This document shows positions 37,900-49,886 of a DNA stretch of 64,000 nucleotides, one piece after another (position 1 is the first letter of the stretch; each line of letters opens with the position of its first letter). The notes beneath the pieces were generated by a model, which saw nothing but the letters and a program-made list of their open reading frames with translations, ran no database searches and was not told the DNA's origin. Source of the stretch: Apis mellifera (taxonomy: Eukaryota; Arthropoda; Insecta; Hymenoptera; Apidae); contig NC_037640.1 of assembly GCF_003254395.2 (NCBI RefSeq), positions 654,501-718,500 of the forward strand. Reading direction: 5' to 3'. The translations under genes were made by a program, and so were the position numbers.

Positions 37900-38900
37900 C
37901 TGATCCTTTTCTTTTTTATCGTGAGAGAAATTTTCATTGAACATTCTATCTGGAGAAGAGATGATCGACCAAAACCTTCACAATCAAAACTTCTTTGACA
38001 CCTTCGAGAAGGACTGGATATTCTTAGCAAATACTTCTAGTGTCTTCCGAGCGTCGCCTATTTTACTTAGACACGTCATTAGAGGAACAGATAGCATTGC
38101 CCATCAAATTATACTTTTCGATCTACCAAGCGAAGACCTACCTCCGTGTGCATAGTGCGATGACTTGATGAGGCCCAAATGTTGTTTATTGAATCGAAAC
38201 TAGAAAAGGGCTATTATCTTTTCCATTGTTCCATCATAGCGAGATAGAGCGATGGATCCTTCACTTTTTCTTCACCGTCTTTTTATGCGACATAAAGTCT
38301 TCACAGAAGGAGGAATACGCGTCAATTATTTCTCCTCGCCAGCATGAACGGAACGATAATTGACGAAAAATCGACGACAAAGATCCGCTTTTATCTGCCC
38401 GATTAGGACATAGTGGTCCTCCATGAACGCTTCACTTTCTATAATGTGCCGAACTATATTGCGAGAGAAGTTGCGCAGAGATAACACCGTTCCGTGGTCT
38501 CCTTTCCGATGCGATATAGGTAAGAACCGAAGCAACCATGACCGATTAGCATATATCATATGAAAAGTCTTATGTGGTCGAGGTCAATACATTCATTCAG
38601 GACGGGCAGACAGTTCTGATGCGCTGAAAAGAATAGTTGACTTCGCCACTCAATATTGTTCTCGCATCGAATCTAGCGCTCTGCCAAAGCGATAGCCTTC
38701 GCCGACAGATTGCCACCGCATCAAATCATACATCTTGGCATAATACTCTCTCAAGAGATGCGAAGGTAAGAGTTTGATCAATATCATCGCTGCAACTTGG
38801 AAGACCATACGATACAATCTCGCGACTCTGATGGCGAGCCGGTGCTGCACCTGCTAAAGATTCTTCGATGACTCGCCATCAAATTGATTAACACGGGACA
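37900..38900 (-). mobile_element. Fragment of an R1-type non-LTR retrotransposon
   Basis: A 1-kb island with clearly higher G+C than its flanks. On the minus strand 38850-38650 reads MQHRLAIRVARLYRMVFQVA and ends LDSMREQY. About 38600-38480 then gives VLNECIDLDHIRL, GHGCFGSYLYRIGKET and CYLCA, broken by frameshifts. These match the region after the reverse transcriptase domain in R1-clade elements: the R-L-A-x-R-V-A-R-x-Y-R helix, then the tail with L-T-G-H-G-x-F-x-x-Y-L and a Cys-x-x-Cys zinc motif. Only this C-terminal part and perhaps the 3' UTR survive, the typical 5' truncation of such elements. The endonuclease and the catalytic core of the reverse transcriptase are absent. The plus-strand frame at 37937-38155 is probably antisense to the element's tail. 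Confidence 0.72.
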
Positions 38901-38946
38901 TCGTATAAAGTCAGGTTTCACATGACCGCCAAATAGAGAAAGGGAA

Positions 38947-39330
38947 ATTTTTTTCAGATTTTATATATTTAAAAATTGTACAATTACTCTTCTTTACGCC
39001 AAAATAATACTAAAGATAATAAATCCAAAAACTTACAATAACGATTGAGAGTGTGTTTCAAAGAGGAATGTTTCTTTTTTGCAACTATTTTACAAAATCA
39101 TTTTTTCTATGTTCAGAGATTGATACAATGGTTCAAAAATTCCACGATCTTAAAAATTGCAAAATTACATCTTCTTTATTCGACGAATCACATCAATCCA
39201 GAGACGTACAATGACAGATGTAATTTCAATTTAAAGAGAAATGTTTTCCGATTGCAACCACAGAAAATCGTTCAAATATTTCACAATTTAAAAAATTGCA
39301 AATTTATATCTTCTTTCTACTAATATAATC
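38947..39330. repeat. Degenerate tandem repeat, three partial copies
   Basis: Three blocks about 150-170 bases apart share TTAAAAATTG(T/C)A followed by AATTA(C/T)ATCTTCTTTA-like sequence (near 38968, 39150 and 39290) and, between them, AGAGGAATGTTTC or AGAGAAATGTTTT. The array lies directly between the R1-type fragment and the mariner element and gives the plus-strand frame 39045-39323 its repetitive look. Confidence 0.7.
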
Positions 39331-39421
39331 TCTGAAATTTTAAATTATGCAATAAATATGCTTATATTTTATATTATATATTTTATTTTTATATACATTA
39401 TTATATATGAATTACATATTA

Positions 39422-40680
39422 TTAGGTCTACCGGAAAGTTCTATCCGTTTTTGGAATAAAACAAAATACAAATTTTTTCTTACTGCCAATTAACTTTATT
39501 GAATAATATAATTGCCATTATTATTAATGATCTCTTGCCAGCGTGAGGGCAATTTGTATATCCCATTTTTGAAAAATGTTTCATCTTTTGATGTGAAAAA
39601 TTGAACCAGTACTTGTTTGACATCTTCATTTTTGAATTTTTTGCCCGTCAAAAAATTTTGTAAGAATAAAAACAAGTGATAATCAGAGGGTGCTATGTCC
39701 GGGGAATATGGTGGATGCGACAGAATTTCCCAGCCTACTTCTGCAATTTTTTGACGAGTCCCTAAAGCAGCGTGTGGTCTGGCGTTATCGTGATGCAGTA
39801 TGCTGTCCTTCCTATTGAATATTTTTTTGGACCGCTGTCTTTAAATTATCCAGTTGCTGACAATACTTCTCCGAATTGAGCTTTTCGTTCGGTTTTAAAA
39901 GCTCATAATGTATTGGTCCTCGAATGTCCCACCATATACACAACATTCTCTTATTCAGAGTTAAATTTGGTTTAGAGGTGGAAGGGCTAGGTTTTCCGAG
40001 TTCACAATATGCCCTTTTCCTTACAATGTTGTTGTATGTAATCCACTTTTCATCCCCAGTTATCATCCGGTTCAAAAAGGGCTCGATTTTGTTCCGAGCA
40101 AGCAGAGATGTGCATATGACAACTCGATCATCCAAATTTTTCTGACTTAATTCATATGGCACCTATCTTGAATACTTCCACACCAATCCTATCTTCCGAA
40201 TATGGTCAAAAATGGTTTGTTGAGCTGAATTAAGCCTTTCTGCGATCTCCGATGTTGTCAGAAAAGGATCTTGCTCCAACATTGCCTTAACAACATCGTC
40301 GTCGATCAAAGATGGTCGCCCAGAACGTGGCTTATCAGAAAGGTCGAAATCATTTGTTTCAAATTTTTCGTACCATCTTCTGAATGTCCTATCAGAAACT
40401 CACCAAACACTTTCAATAAATTTCTACATGCTTCTGTAGCATTTCTTCCTTGTTGAAATTCGTATAAAATACAGTGGCGTAAATGAACTTTATCAGTCGC
40501 CATGGGTATACTATCGTTTCACATTTAAGACTAATGTGAATCAACTTTATTATAGTTTATTTGCTACGTCAGTATGTATATATTAAGCGATAAAAATATA
40601 GAGCCGAACAATAAATAAATATGTGCTTACGTGGCGAAAATGATGTCATAGATTCGGACAGAACTTTCCGGTAAATCTAA
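39422..40680 (-). mobile_element. Mariner transposon with both inverted repeats and TA duplication
   Basis: A complete 1259-bp element. The left end reads TTAGGTCTACCGGAAAGTTC and the right end, inverted, TTAGATTTACCGGAAAGTTC. The match continues with TATCCG versus TGTCCG, so about 26 bases match with three differences. TA flanks both sides (39420-39421 and 40681-40682), the target duplication of mariner insertion. The transposase runs on the minus strand from 40503 to 39496. The TIR type and protein fit the mellifera-like mariner group known in bees and other insects (subfamily from memory). It is the best-preserved element in the window but is coding-dead. Confidence 0.95.
39496..40503 (-). 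pseudogene. Mariner DD34D transposase pseudogene
   Basis: The frame starts at ATG 40503 (MATDKVHLRHCILYEFQQGR), the paired helix-turn-helix that binds the inverted repeats. It carries one frameshift near 40400, after KVFGE, where the reading continues in another frame as SDRTFRRWYEKFE. A TAG near 40167 replaces a Trp between KYSR and VPYELSQ. A second frameshift lies near 39815, before KDSILHHDNARPH. The catalytic triad is all present: Asp in ITGDEKW, Asp in HHDNARPH, and the last Asp in PPYSPDIAPSDYHLF, the D,D34D signature. The natural stop (TAA) is at 39496-39498. Only three lesions in about 335 codons suggest a relatively young copy. It inserts DNA at TA sites in its active form; this copy cannot make a full protein. 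Confidence 0.9.
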
Positions 40681-40682
40681 TA

Positions 40683-42119
40683 TATATATATGTGACAAAG
40701 TTATATTAGAAAATAAATAACGAGTGAATATAATAATAATTTAAATTTATTTTAATTTTTAAAATAATATTCGATATCAAATTATAATTTAAAAATTAAA
40801 CATACATGTTGACAATATTATTTTAACATAATTTATGTATACAATTTCAATAAATTAATTAACAAATATATAATGGATAAGTATCATGAATTTGTTTACC
40901 GAATAAAAATATCAATATTAACAAAGGATATATATGAAAATTTTTCAAAGATAAAAATTATTTATTTTATAAAAAATTTTATTTATCATAATTTTTCAGC
41001 TATATAAAAGAATCTAATACATATTATATACATATACATATGTATTCATTTCTTTAGATAATTTCATTTCATAATGATTTAATAAATGACTTAATAAAGC
41101 AAAATTTTAAATTATAAAATATTTAATTTTATTTCTATTATCGGAGATAATATAAAAAAATATATTTCCAGAAGAAATTGTATACGAAATATGAAAAAAT
41201 GAGAGTTGATTTCACATACTCAAAGAAATTTTTTATCCAAAAATAAATTATTCTGTATATAATATTTTAATATTATATTGCTTTATATAAGGTTTTATCA
41301 AAAAAATCAAATTTTTCGTAATAATTCAATTTCTTTATAAGATAGTATAAAAAAATTTTTGTAAGTGTATTAAATTATAAGTACGACTTCAAATAATCAA
41401 ACTAATAGTAATAATATCAGTAATCTAAATGTGTAATATACTTTTAGATAATCCAATAATTTATATTATTGCGTTTCATATGAAATATGACAGTTTTACT
41501 ATATTCATTATACATTATACATTTGTCTTAATCAATTTTTTCAGCTTTTTGATCTCTCTTATACTGAGGTTTTTTTTTTAATGTTTCTAAATGCCTATTG
41601 TTGCCAAAATATTGTTTATTTTTATTGTGCTCATATTGGCTTATCTTCAATTTTTTTTGTAATATATTTTACAATTATATTACATCGTTTATCATATCAT
41701 TTTCAAACTTTTATCTAATATCATCTTGTCAATTTTTATAGACTATCTTTGATATAGATACAATATATTAGAATATATTAGATAAATATTATATTATCCT
41801 TTAATAAGAAAAGATATATATATATTCTACATCATATTCTACATCAAAATTTTCGACGAAAATAAGTGAAAAATTGTAATAGAGATACACATAAAAGAAA
41901 AATTTATATTATTGCATTTCATGAGAAATATTGATTGTAAATTACCCATTCTTATATATAAGTTTTAACAATTCCTTAAGTCTATTAATCTATTTTTCTT
42001 CTGATCTATTAAAGTACTTTACAAATTGTTTGTATTAAACCGTATATTTTTTTTAAGCAAACATTAACATTTCAAGAATCCTATTGTTTTTAAGCATAAA
42101 AAATGCAGCATGATTTTTT
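40683..42119. other. AT-rich gene-free spacer
   Basis: No gene is seen. Two stretches, near 41460-41500 and 41905-41940, share TTTATATTATTGC(G/A)TTTCAT and following bases, hinting at a decayed duplication. Confidence 0.5.
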
Positions 42120-43080
42120 TTAAGCTCTCGTCGAAAATACGAATTTAGATCTAAAAAATAGATTTTGATAAAAATTATAGCTTTTCGAATGAAAATCATT
42201 GCTACGCTGTATAAAATTCGATCAAAAAGACGGTTTCTAGGAGAAAGATATTAATGGACAATGATTTCTCATGTTAAATCGAATTCTGTCCTGAAAAAAC
42301 GATTATTATTAAAACGGTTAAACTTTACACAAAATAATCACTGTTAAGGCTAAATAGTGAATTGAAAATCGTTCAGAGTAACGTTTTAAAGCACCATATA
42401 AAAGAATCCATTCAAGTTACGTTAAATTATAGAATAAAAAAAACGAATTTGATAACAATTTTAATTTTTGAACAAAAAAATTCCTGTCCGGACTCTGCTT
42501 TAAAATTGTATTCGTTGAAAGTGAAAGTTTTCTAGCTGAAACTCAAGTCAAGTTGAATTCCGCAATAAAAATTCGATTATCATCAAAATTGTAGCTTCGT
42601 GATACGAAAATTAGTTTCGGCGAATTTTGCTTTGAAATCGTTGAAAATGTTTTTTAACTGATACTCTAATTACGTTGAATTCTGCACGAAATTTCGATTT
42701 TGATAAAAATTTGTATCTTTCATAGAAATCATCTCACCAGAAAGCTATTATGACGAATATGACGTCAAAAACGATCAGAAACAAGTTATCTAACACAAAC
42801 TCGCCGAGTTAAATCAAATTCTGCCATGAAAAATCAATTCTGATCTAAATTGTAACTTTTCGATAGGATAATCGTAGTTTTGGCGAATTCTGATTTATAA
42901 TCATTGATTGTAACTTTCTAATTTAGCTAATCTATTTATCTATTTTCTAAAATTTAGCTAATTTATCGTGATTTCCTAGTTGATACTCTTATATTGAATT
43001 ATTCAACGAAAATTCGATTTTGATCAAAAATGGCCACATTTATAGGCCATATTTGTAGGCCATATTTATAGGATAACTAT
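42120..43080. repeat. Degenerate tandem array with about 120-140-base units
   Basis: About seven diverged units follow one another. The recurring order is: GTTGAATTCTGC-like start, then AAAAATTCGATTTTGATAAA, TTGTAGCTTTTCG, ACGAAAATCATTG, GGCGAATTCTG, AAATCGTTGAAA and CTAGTTGATACTCTAA. The units near 42550 and 42672 are the clearest. The base composition is less extreme than the surroundings, with several CG dinucleotides. The array ends in a short triplicated TAGGCCATATTT block at 43045-43075. No coding frame persists across units. A related block lies at 29750-30110. Confidence 0.75.
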
Positions 43081-44121
43081 TATAACAATATTGATATGAA
43101 ACTCTTTTGAAAAACAAAATGCATATATGGAACGAATTCAAAAAAATAAATGTTTTTCTCAATCACTTCTAATAATAAAAATTTTAAAAGGTCAACATAT
43201 ATTTCGTAAAAATCATTATATTTTACTGGAAATAAATATGGAATAATGGCAAAAGAAACATAAATATTAATAATATATTCAGCACAATTAATAGAATATA
43301 TAAAAGTATATACTCGATATAAAAGTTCAATTTAACAGTAAATTATAATAAATATGAATAAATTACAATAATATATAAGATAAATTACAATAACATAAAT
43401 CGTGCGGATCGATATCTATTCTATTATTCAATTTTTAAAAAAACAAAAAACAACATGTAATGTTTTTCATTAATTGTGCACTTTCAATTCATTTAAAACA
43501 TATACAATGCTAAATAAAAAAAAGATTATGTATAAAAGTTTTTTGCACATGATAAAATTTCGTAAATAGAAGATTGTAATAAAGATTTATCTAGTACAGG
43601 AAAATTATCAAATTTTGGAAAACATAAACTTATAAATAGCGATTAATAATAATGGGAATAAAAAATCTCAAAAACAATATAAAATTTGCGTGATTCAAAT
43701 AGAACATGTTTTGTCTGTAAATTTTTTTGCAATATTCCATTACATAAAGATAATTATTTTAAGCGATATCATGCTTTAAAAAATTATTTGTAGAAAATCA
43801 TTATATGGATTGTGGAATCTCATATAAATATTAATCTAATAGATAAAATAAATATTGTTTAATACTAATATCATAAATGTTATTAGATTTAATTAATCTA
43901 TAATGATGGATAATGAATAATATAATAGCATTTTTACAAAATTTGGTTTAACATTTCTATAGATATAAGAAGATGTAAGATAGATATAAGAAAAGCCCAT
44001 GTATTCCTGTGCGATGGTATAAGTCAAAACAGAGCCAATGTCAGGGAAATATTTATGACTGAGTGATCGGTGAAAAATGTATAAGAAAAAAATGTAAATA
44101 AGTTCAATCATTACTAATTGA
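43081..44121. other. AT-rich gene-free spacer
   Basis: No supported gene. An 80-codon minus-strand frame (43893-44135) is hydrophobic and overlaps the start of the following tandem repeat. I recognise nothing in it. Confidence 0.5.
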
Positions 44122-44365
44122 TAAAGTGATATCAAAGAAAAAAAACTTATAATATATACTTATAATATTATAATTAAATCTATATGAAATATCGAATATA
44201 GAAATAATAAATATATGTACACTCTTAATTGAATAAAATTTATGTTCAACCGTTACTATAAAGTGATACTAAAGAAAAAAATCTATAGCTAAATCTATAT
44301 GAAATATTGAATATCGAGATTATAAAAATAAGCACATCTTTATTTTGAAAAAAATTTATACATTA
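44122..44365. repeat. Two-copy tandem repeat of about 130 bases
   Basis: Copy 1 (from about 44122) and copy 2 (from about 44257) share AAAGTGATA(T/C)(C/T)AAAGAAAAAAA, then TAAATCTATATGAAATAT(C/T)GAATAT and a related end around AAAATTTAT(G/A)(T/C)(T/A). The differences suggest an old duplication. Confidence 0.75.
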
Positions 44366-44379
44366 AATATACATTATAG

Positions 44380-46180
44380 ATGATAATGGACTGAGTGCGT
44401 GCTACATAATTCTGTCATAAATAATTCTGTCTATAAAAAATACGATTACAAAAAGCTGGAGAAGTATTTTTTTTTTTGCTTCTTTTGCTTCTTCTTTTTG
44501 CGAAAGTTTGCGATTACTTTTTGTATCATCATTGTATAAACTTCTCTCTAATATGACACAGGTAGGATCTAAAATATCTGTTAAAATTTGTATTGCAATA
44601 TTCCTTGGCTATTTCTCCAACAGTGAAAAGATTGTTCCAAAGCGCTAATTAACAAAACTCTGGAATTCATTTCGGATTTAGATATCTCGTATTTTCGGTT
44701 GTATTTAGTAACAAACTTCTGTTACTTTTTGATGAAGATTTCGTGCATAAGATTCTCGTAAGTGTATTTCTTTATCTTTAGATGTAAAGCTATCAATAGT
44801 ATTGCTATTGCGCATTAACTGCGATCAGAAACTGCGATCTAATGTATTTTATCACAACTCTGATAGCAAGCTAACATTAATTGTCACGACGACTGATGAT
44901 CAGTCGCTGATGATATTTACATTGATACTTTGTGTAAAATCATATTCATAACCTATATAAAATTAACGAATTTTTTTTTCTAATTTTTCTAAATTGAGCA
45001 GTAGAAGGCTAGCAAGATTGTTGAAGTGGATTTTGAAACGTCAAAAACTGTCCACAAAGAGATATTTCATGATATCTCCTAATTAGATATATTTCCAATT
45101 GAGATAGATCGAAGCCTTTTCAAATATAACCATAATACTTTAATTTTGTGAGATTACTTCTAACTCTACTGAATGAAGCTATGCTATATCTGAAAGATTT
45201 AATTCTTTTTTTACAAGTGGCTATCACTAATCGTTGCATGTAACATATCAAATTGGTAGACAGAAGAGTTCACAGTGTCGTATGCCACATTATACATTAA
45301 TAAAACTTTATAAATCAATTTTAAAATATACATTCTACATAGGGAGACATTTGAGGGTAATATTTTTTTTATCTCTGCTCACTAGAGAATTGAATGCGTT
45401 TATAACATTCATATCATTAAAGCAATCCCATTCTGGAAAACGATCAACTTCGTAAGGATTCTGATCTGCTTAATCGCATCGATTATTGAACGATTTTTTT
45501 AAAATCCATATTTGATTAGAATTCTTGCTGAAGAAGCGAGAAGCGATTATTTGCTCGAAAAATTTCTTTTTCCAACAATAAATAAATGAACTGAATTGTC
45601 TTTCCTTTTTCATCAGAAGGATCATTTGCCTTTCTTACAGACCTGTCTGAATCTTAGGCATATATAAAATAATCGACGTAGCGTTGGCTCAAGAATGCAT
45701 AAAGACTAATATCCAAACATGGCTAAGAATGTTGTCGATGTTGTCCTGCACAATATTACACGATTCTTCTTAGAAACCTTTATGTCGGCAGATTAAATAT
45801 TCGTGTCTACTGGTTTCTAAATGTTCAATTCCTTTCTATCCGAGAAGAAAATATTTATAATATATTGAAGAATATCTGATCGAAAGTCTCCATTATAGAT
45901 AGTGTCTTAATCTTCCTATAACTATATATATAATTTTATAAATGATGCCTTGTATGCCTAACTTGTATAAAGCTATTGTCTTCTTTAAATTGGAGATTCT
46001 TTTCTTGCGAACTCTGCTGAAGACGCATTCGAGTTGTGTTATATAGATTAATTATTAATATATGGTCCGTATAATCGATTTGGTCTGCATATTGCTCTGA
46101 AATTATTCTTCCGTTTCCTTTACTTTCTTTCGATTCGTATATATTCCAGCAGCAAGTGGCTGGTCCACAGTTCAATAGAC
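44380..46180 (-). other. Better-mixed region with decayed minus-strand reading frames, origin unknown
   Basis: Compared with its flanks this 1.8-kb stretch has more G+C. Minus-strand translation gives segments that look protein-like (for example VDRFPEWDCFNDMNVINAF near 45450 and LLNLEKLEKKIR near 44990), interrupted by stops. A 79-codon frame occupies 46175-45936. I do not recognise a family. The likely explanation is a decayed transposon or pseudogene; a multi-exon host gene with short exons cannot be excluded. Confidence 0.35.
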
Positions 46181-46199
46181 CACTTCACTGTACATATTA

Positions 46200-46370
46200 T
46201 GATGACGGAGTCATCCCCATTCTGCAATATTTTGTCAATTTTTTCTCCCATAGATTCAATGGAATTTAAATCAGAATTTTGAAATCAATTCGGTAATAAA
46301 TGTTGTATAACAATCACTCCTGCGTTATTAAGATTGAGATTTTGATTTTCCTGAAAATGAAAATTTTTTG
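46200..46370 (-). mobile_element. Possible tail of a Tc1-like transposase
   Basis: On the minus strand this reads AGVIVIQHLLPN, a stop, then FQNSDLNSIESMGEKIDKIL. This resembles the Tc1 pattern hydrophobic-strand, then S-P-D-L-N-P-I-E-x-x-W. The similarity covers only about 30 residues with a stop, so the call is tentative. It lies at the upstream end of the decayed region to its left. Confidence 0.33.
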
Positions 46371-49300
46371 AGCATAATGGTAATTAGTGAAAATTTATAT
46401 TTCCAGATTATTGGGTAGATATGTGAATATTCCGTAATCTCCGTTTTCTGGCGTATTTGAAGTCAATTATTTGGAATCTGAAACATCTTTATTTAAATTC
46501 TTAATAAATATCACGAATCTTCATAATTCTATTTATTTATGTGTAAAGATTACCTTATAAACAGTCAAATGTTGATAGGAAATGGATTTTTTCAACAATT
46601 TAATCTGTAAAAATAATTAAAAAATTTTATTTCCAAATAAGTTTTGAACATTTTGCAAACGAAGATTATATTGAAATACTATTAAATAAAAAAAAAGTTA
46701 TAATTCATCTAATAATGTAATAAGATTGGAATAGAATTAATAAGAATTGGAAGAGAAAATTGAAGTTTCTGTATCTAATATTATTATATATCTAATCTTA
46801 TATATATCTAATCTGTATCTTCTAATATTAAGAGCTTGGAGAATCATACTGTGTACAAACGAATTGTTTTTAAAAATAATAAGAAACATATCAGAAAACA
46901 TACAGTATAATTTATAAAATATATGAAAACAATAGGTTGTTAATCAAATTATTAATATTATTATAATAGTTACAAATGAAAACTTACTTTTGATATAAAT
47001 AAATCAAAAAAGTAAAAATTAATCGATGAGACAAAAATAAATGCATTATAATATAATTTTTCGATATATTCGTCATATTTTCTTTTGGAAGATGAAAAAT
47101 GACTTATGGAGATAAAATATCATTATCGTTAATTTAATACAACTGCAATATCAGGTGATAGATTTTCAGATATTCTACATTTTATAAGATTTCTATAACG
47201 AGAAATGAAAAAAAAAAAATACAAATTATAATCTCATGAAGTGATAGAATTTTTAATCAAAAAATTTTAAATCTTATGCATCCAATATCTAATCAGGATA
47301 CAATAGATCTGCAATTGTTAATTTATTGCAAGCAATGTTCTTTCAAAGTAGATAATTCTTTGAAGATAATTATAGAATAAATTAAACTATAGAATAAATT
47401 ATAAACATTCGTTGATGTAAAAATTTATTATTAAACTGCAATTTTAATATATATTTAAAAAAAATTAAAAATTTTTAAATAAATTGAAAAAAATTAAGCA
47501 AATTTAGTAGTAAAGTAATTAAGCGATTTTTTGAGAAGATTTTCTGCATTAACAATGGACTATTTATTTCACACATTTCTCATTGATTTTATTTTTATTA
47601 CTAAAAAAAATCTGTTTGATTGATACAATTTAGAAAAATATAGAAAAGATTTGTCTAAACATAAAGGCATAATTCATCATATTTATTATTTATTCGAAAT
47701 ATAATTTTGGAATGTTATATATTCTAAAGTTAAAAAAATGTATTGTGATACTTTCTATCAAGCATATAAAATATAAAATAATGAAATCAAAAAAAAAGAT
47801 TATTGAATATTAATGATAATTCTAAAAGCAATGGATATATTTTATTCTATTAAAAAAAAAACGAAGTAAGAAAATTATAAATTGTTCATTTTTTTTATTC
47901 TTTTTGTATATTTAAAAAACTAAATAATAAAAAAATTTATAAAAAATTTTTAGTGATTTCTACTGTTATTATATATAACTAATTAATTAGCCGATGAAAA
48001 TATATTCGTAAAACAAACATCTAAATAATTGACTGTTTAACTAAACATATATCTATCGATAAAGTTATAATTGAAAAAAAATATAAGATAAAATTTTAAA
48101 ATAAGGAAAATGAATAACTTCGTAGCCAGTATTGTGCAGCCCATAAAAAACGAAGTGAAATTCGATTTAAATGTGATTTTTTGTGATGTAGTTCTCTGTA
48201 TGTACATATTTATTTTGAAGATTATCACACAAAAAAAAAATATTAAATTTAGAAATAAATAGTACATAATTTTTTTAAATTTAAAAATAAAAACAAAAAA
48301 TTAAAAAATTATTATTACATGTACAGATTTAAATAATTATAAGTAATTATTTTATCTATAAATTTAGTTAGTTAAACTTTATCATCTACAATTTTTGAAT
48401 AGAAATTTTATGTTCTAAAAGTTCATTTTATTATAAAAATGCATGTTTACAATAAAAAATTCAATATATTGCGGTGCTTAAAGTTAAAATTCCAACATTT
48501 CCACAAAATAATTGACGCCTTAAATATTAATTTATCCGATCTGTAAGAGATATAACAAATCACAAATGATCTCGAATATTTATCTTCAATGATCGTCATT
48601 CATTCTAAAATAATTTTTTAAAAAAGTTATTTATACTTTTAAATATATACATATGTTTCTTAATACTTTTTCAATATCTTTCAATAAATATCAATAAATT
48701 TAATAAAAATTAACAAAAAAATACTTGACTTAATGAGTATTTTTAATTTGTCAAATTTTTAATAACTGGAATAGCATTTGATGAATCAAAATTGTTTCGA
48801 ATTCTCTTTATTAGTATTTATGATTTTATCATAAGAACTTTTGATAGTAGAAGACACATAATTATATTATAATTTATATTTTTATAATTTCTTTCAAAAA
48901 AATTTTTTTTTCGATTTCTGTTATATGTTAATCAAGAAGAGATCTAATTTTAAAAATAATCATGCCTAGATTATATATCTCTCTGCAAAATTTTTTTTAA
49001 TATTTTTGTTGATATAATGGAAAATGTTTATTGCAACTTTCAGTCGTTTTTTCCGATTATTATTAGTAGGAATTAAGACATCTATTATAGTAAAACTAGA
49101 TAATAAAACTTTATTTTTTTGCTTAATATTATATTAGATGCTAAATTATATAATTATATTATAATTTATATAATTTTATTTATTTTATATATTTAATTTG
49201 TATTTTTCAAATTCTTTTATATTTATTTTATGATATTTGATATTATTTTTAATAATACTAAACGATGTATAAGAGATCGCAATTCAATCTTATCATTTCA

Positions 49301-49842
49301 TCAGATAAATCAGATAATCAATTTAACAAAAAATTTTTAAACAGTGTTTCCATTATTGATGTTTCCAAAATCCAATTTTAAAATATCAAATTCTGAATTA
49401 TTTTTGCATTTTGAATTTACAAGTTTTAACAATTTTTTTTTTTTAATATTTAATATTTATTTTCCTTATAGTATATAATAATATAATATATATACACATA
49501 TATATATATTTTTTAATAGATATTTTATAAGATATAAGTTTCATAAGGAACATAATTTCAAATATTAATCGAATTTTTGCGTGTAAAATATAGTCGAAAA
49601 ATATAAGTCGAATTTATTTCTATGATTATTTTGCTTTTATTATTTCTAAATTTATAAAATTATTGAAATTTTTTGATATTGCTTCATAAACATTTTAGAA
49701 TTGAAATGAGAAATGAAATGACTTTATTCTTTATTTGTTAGTGATTATTTTAAATTACATAATTTTTTCTCGATAATGTTAGTTTTGGATATTTCATATT
49801 TCATAAGTATTTTAAGTATATTATTGAATTTACTACTATATT

Positions 49843-49848
<6 letters not shown>

Positions 49849-49884
<36 letters not shown>
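49849..49884. repeat. TA dinucleotide microsatellite
   Basis: A pure TA run of about 17 units. Confidence 0.9.

Positions 49885-49886
<2 letters not shown>

Noticed and set aside
37937..38155. Plus-strand frame of 72 codons with normal composition
   Set aside because: It lies opposite the tail of the R1-type fragment. Normal composition is explained by the GC-richer element, and no similarity was recognised in plus orientation.
39924..40456. Two plus-strand frames (39924-40145 and 40271-40456)
   Set aside because: Both are antisense to the mariner transposase.
45936..46175. Minus-strand frame of 79 codons as a gene
   Set aside because: No start context, splice sites or similarity recognised. 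It is part of a larger decayed region.
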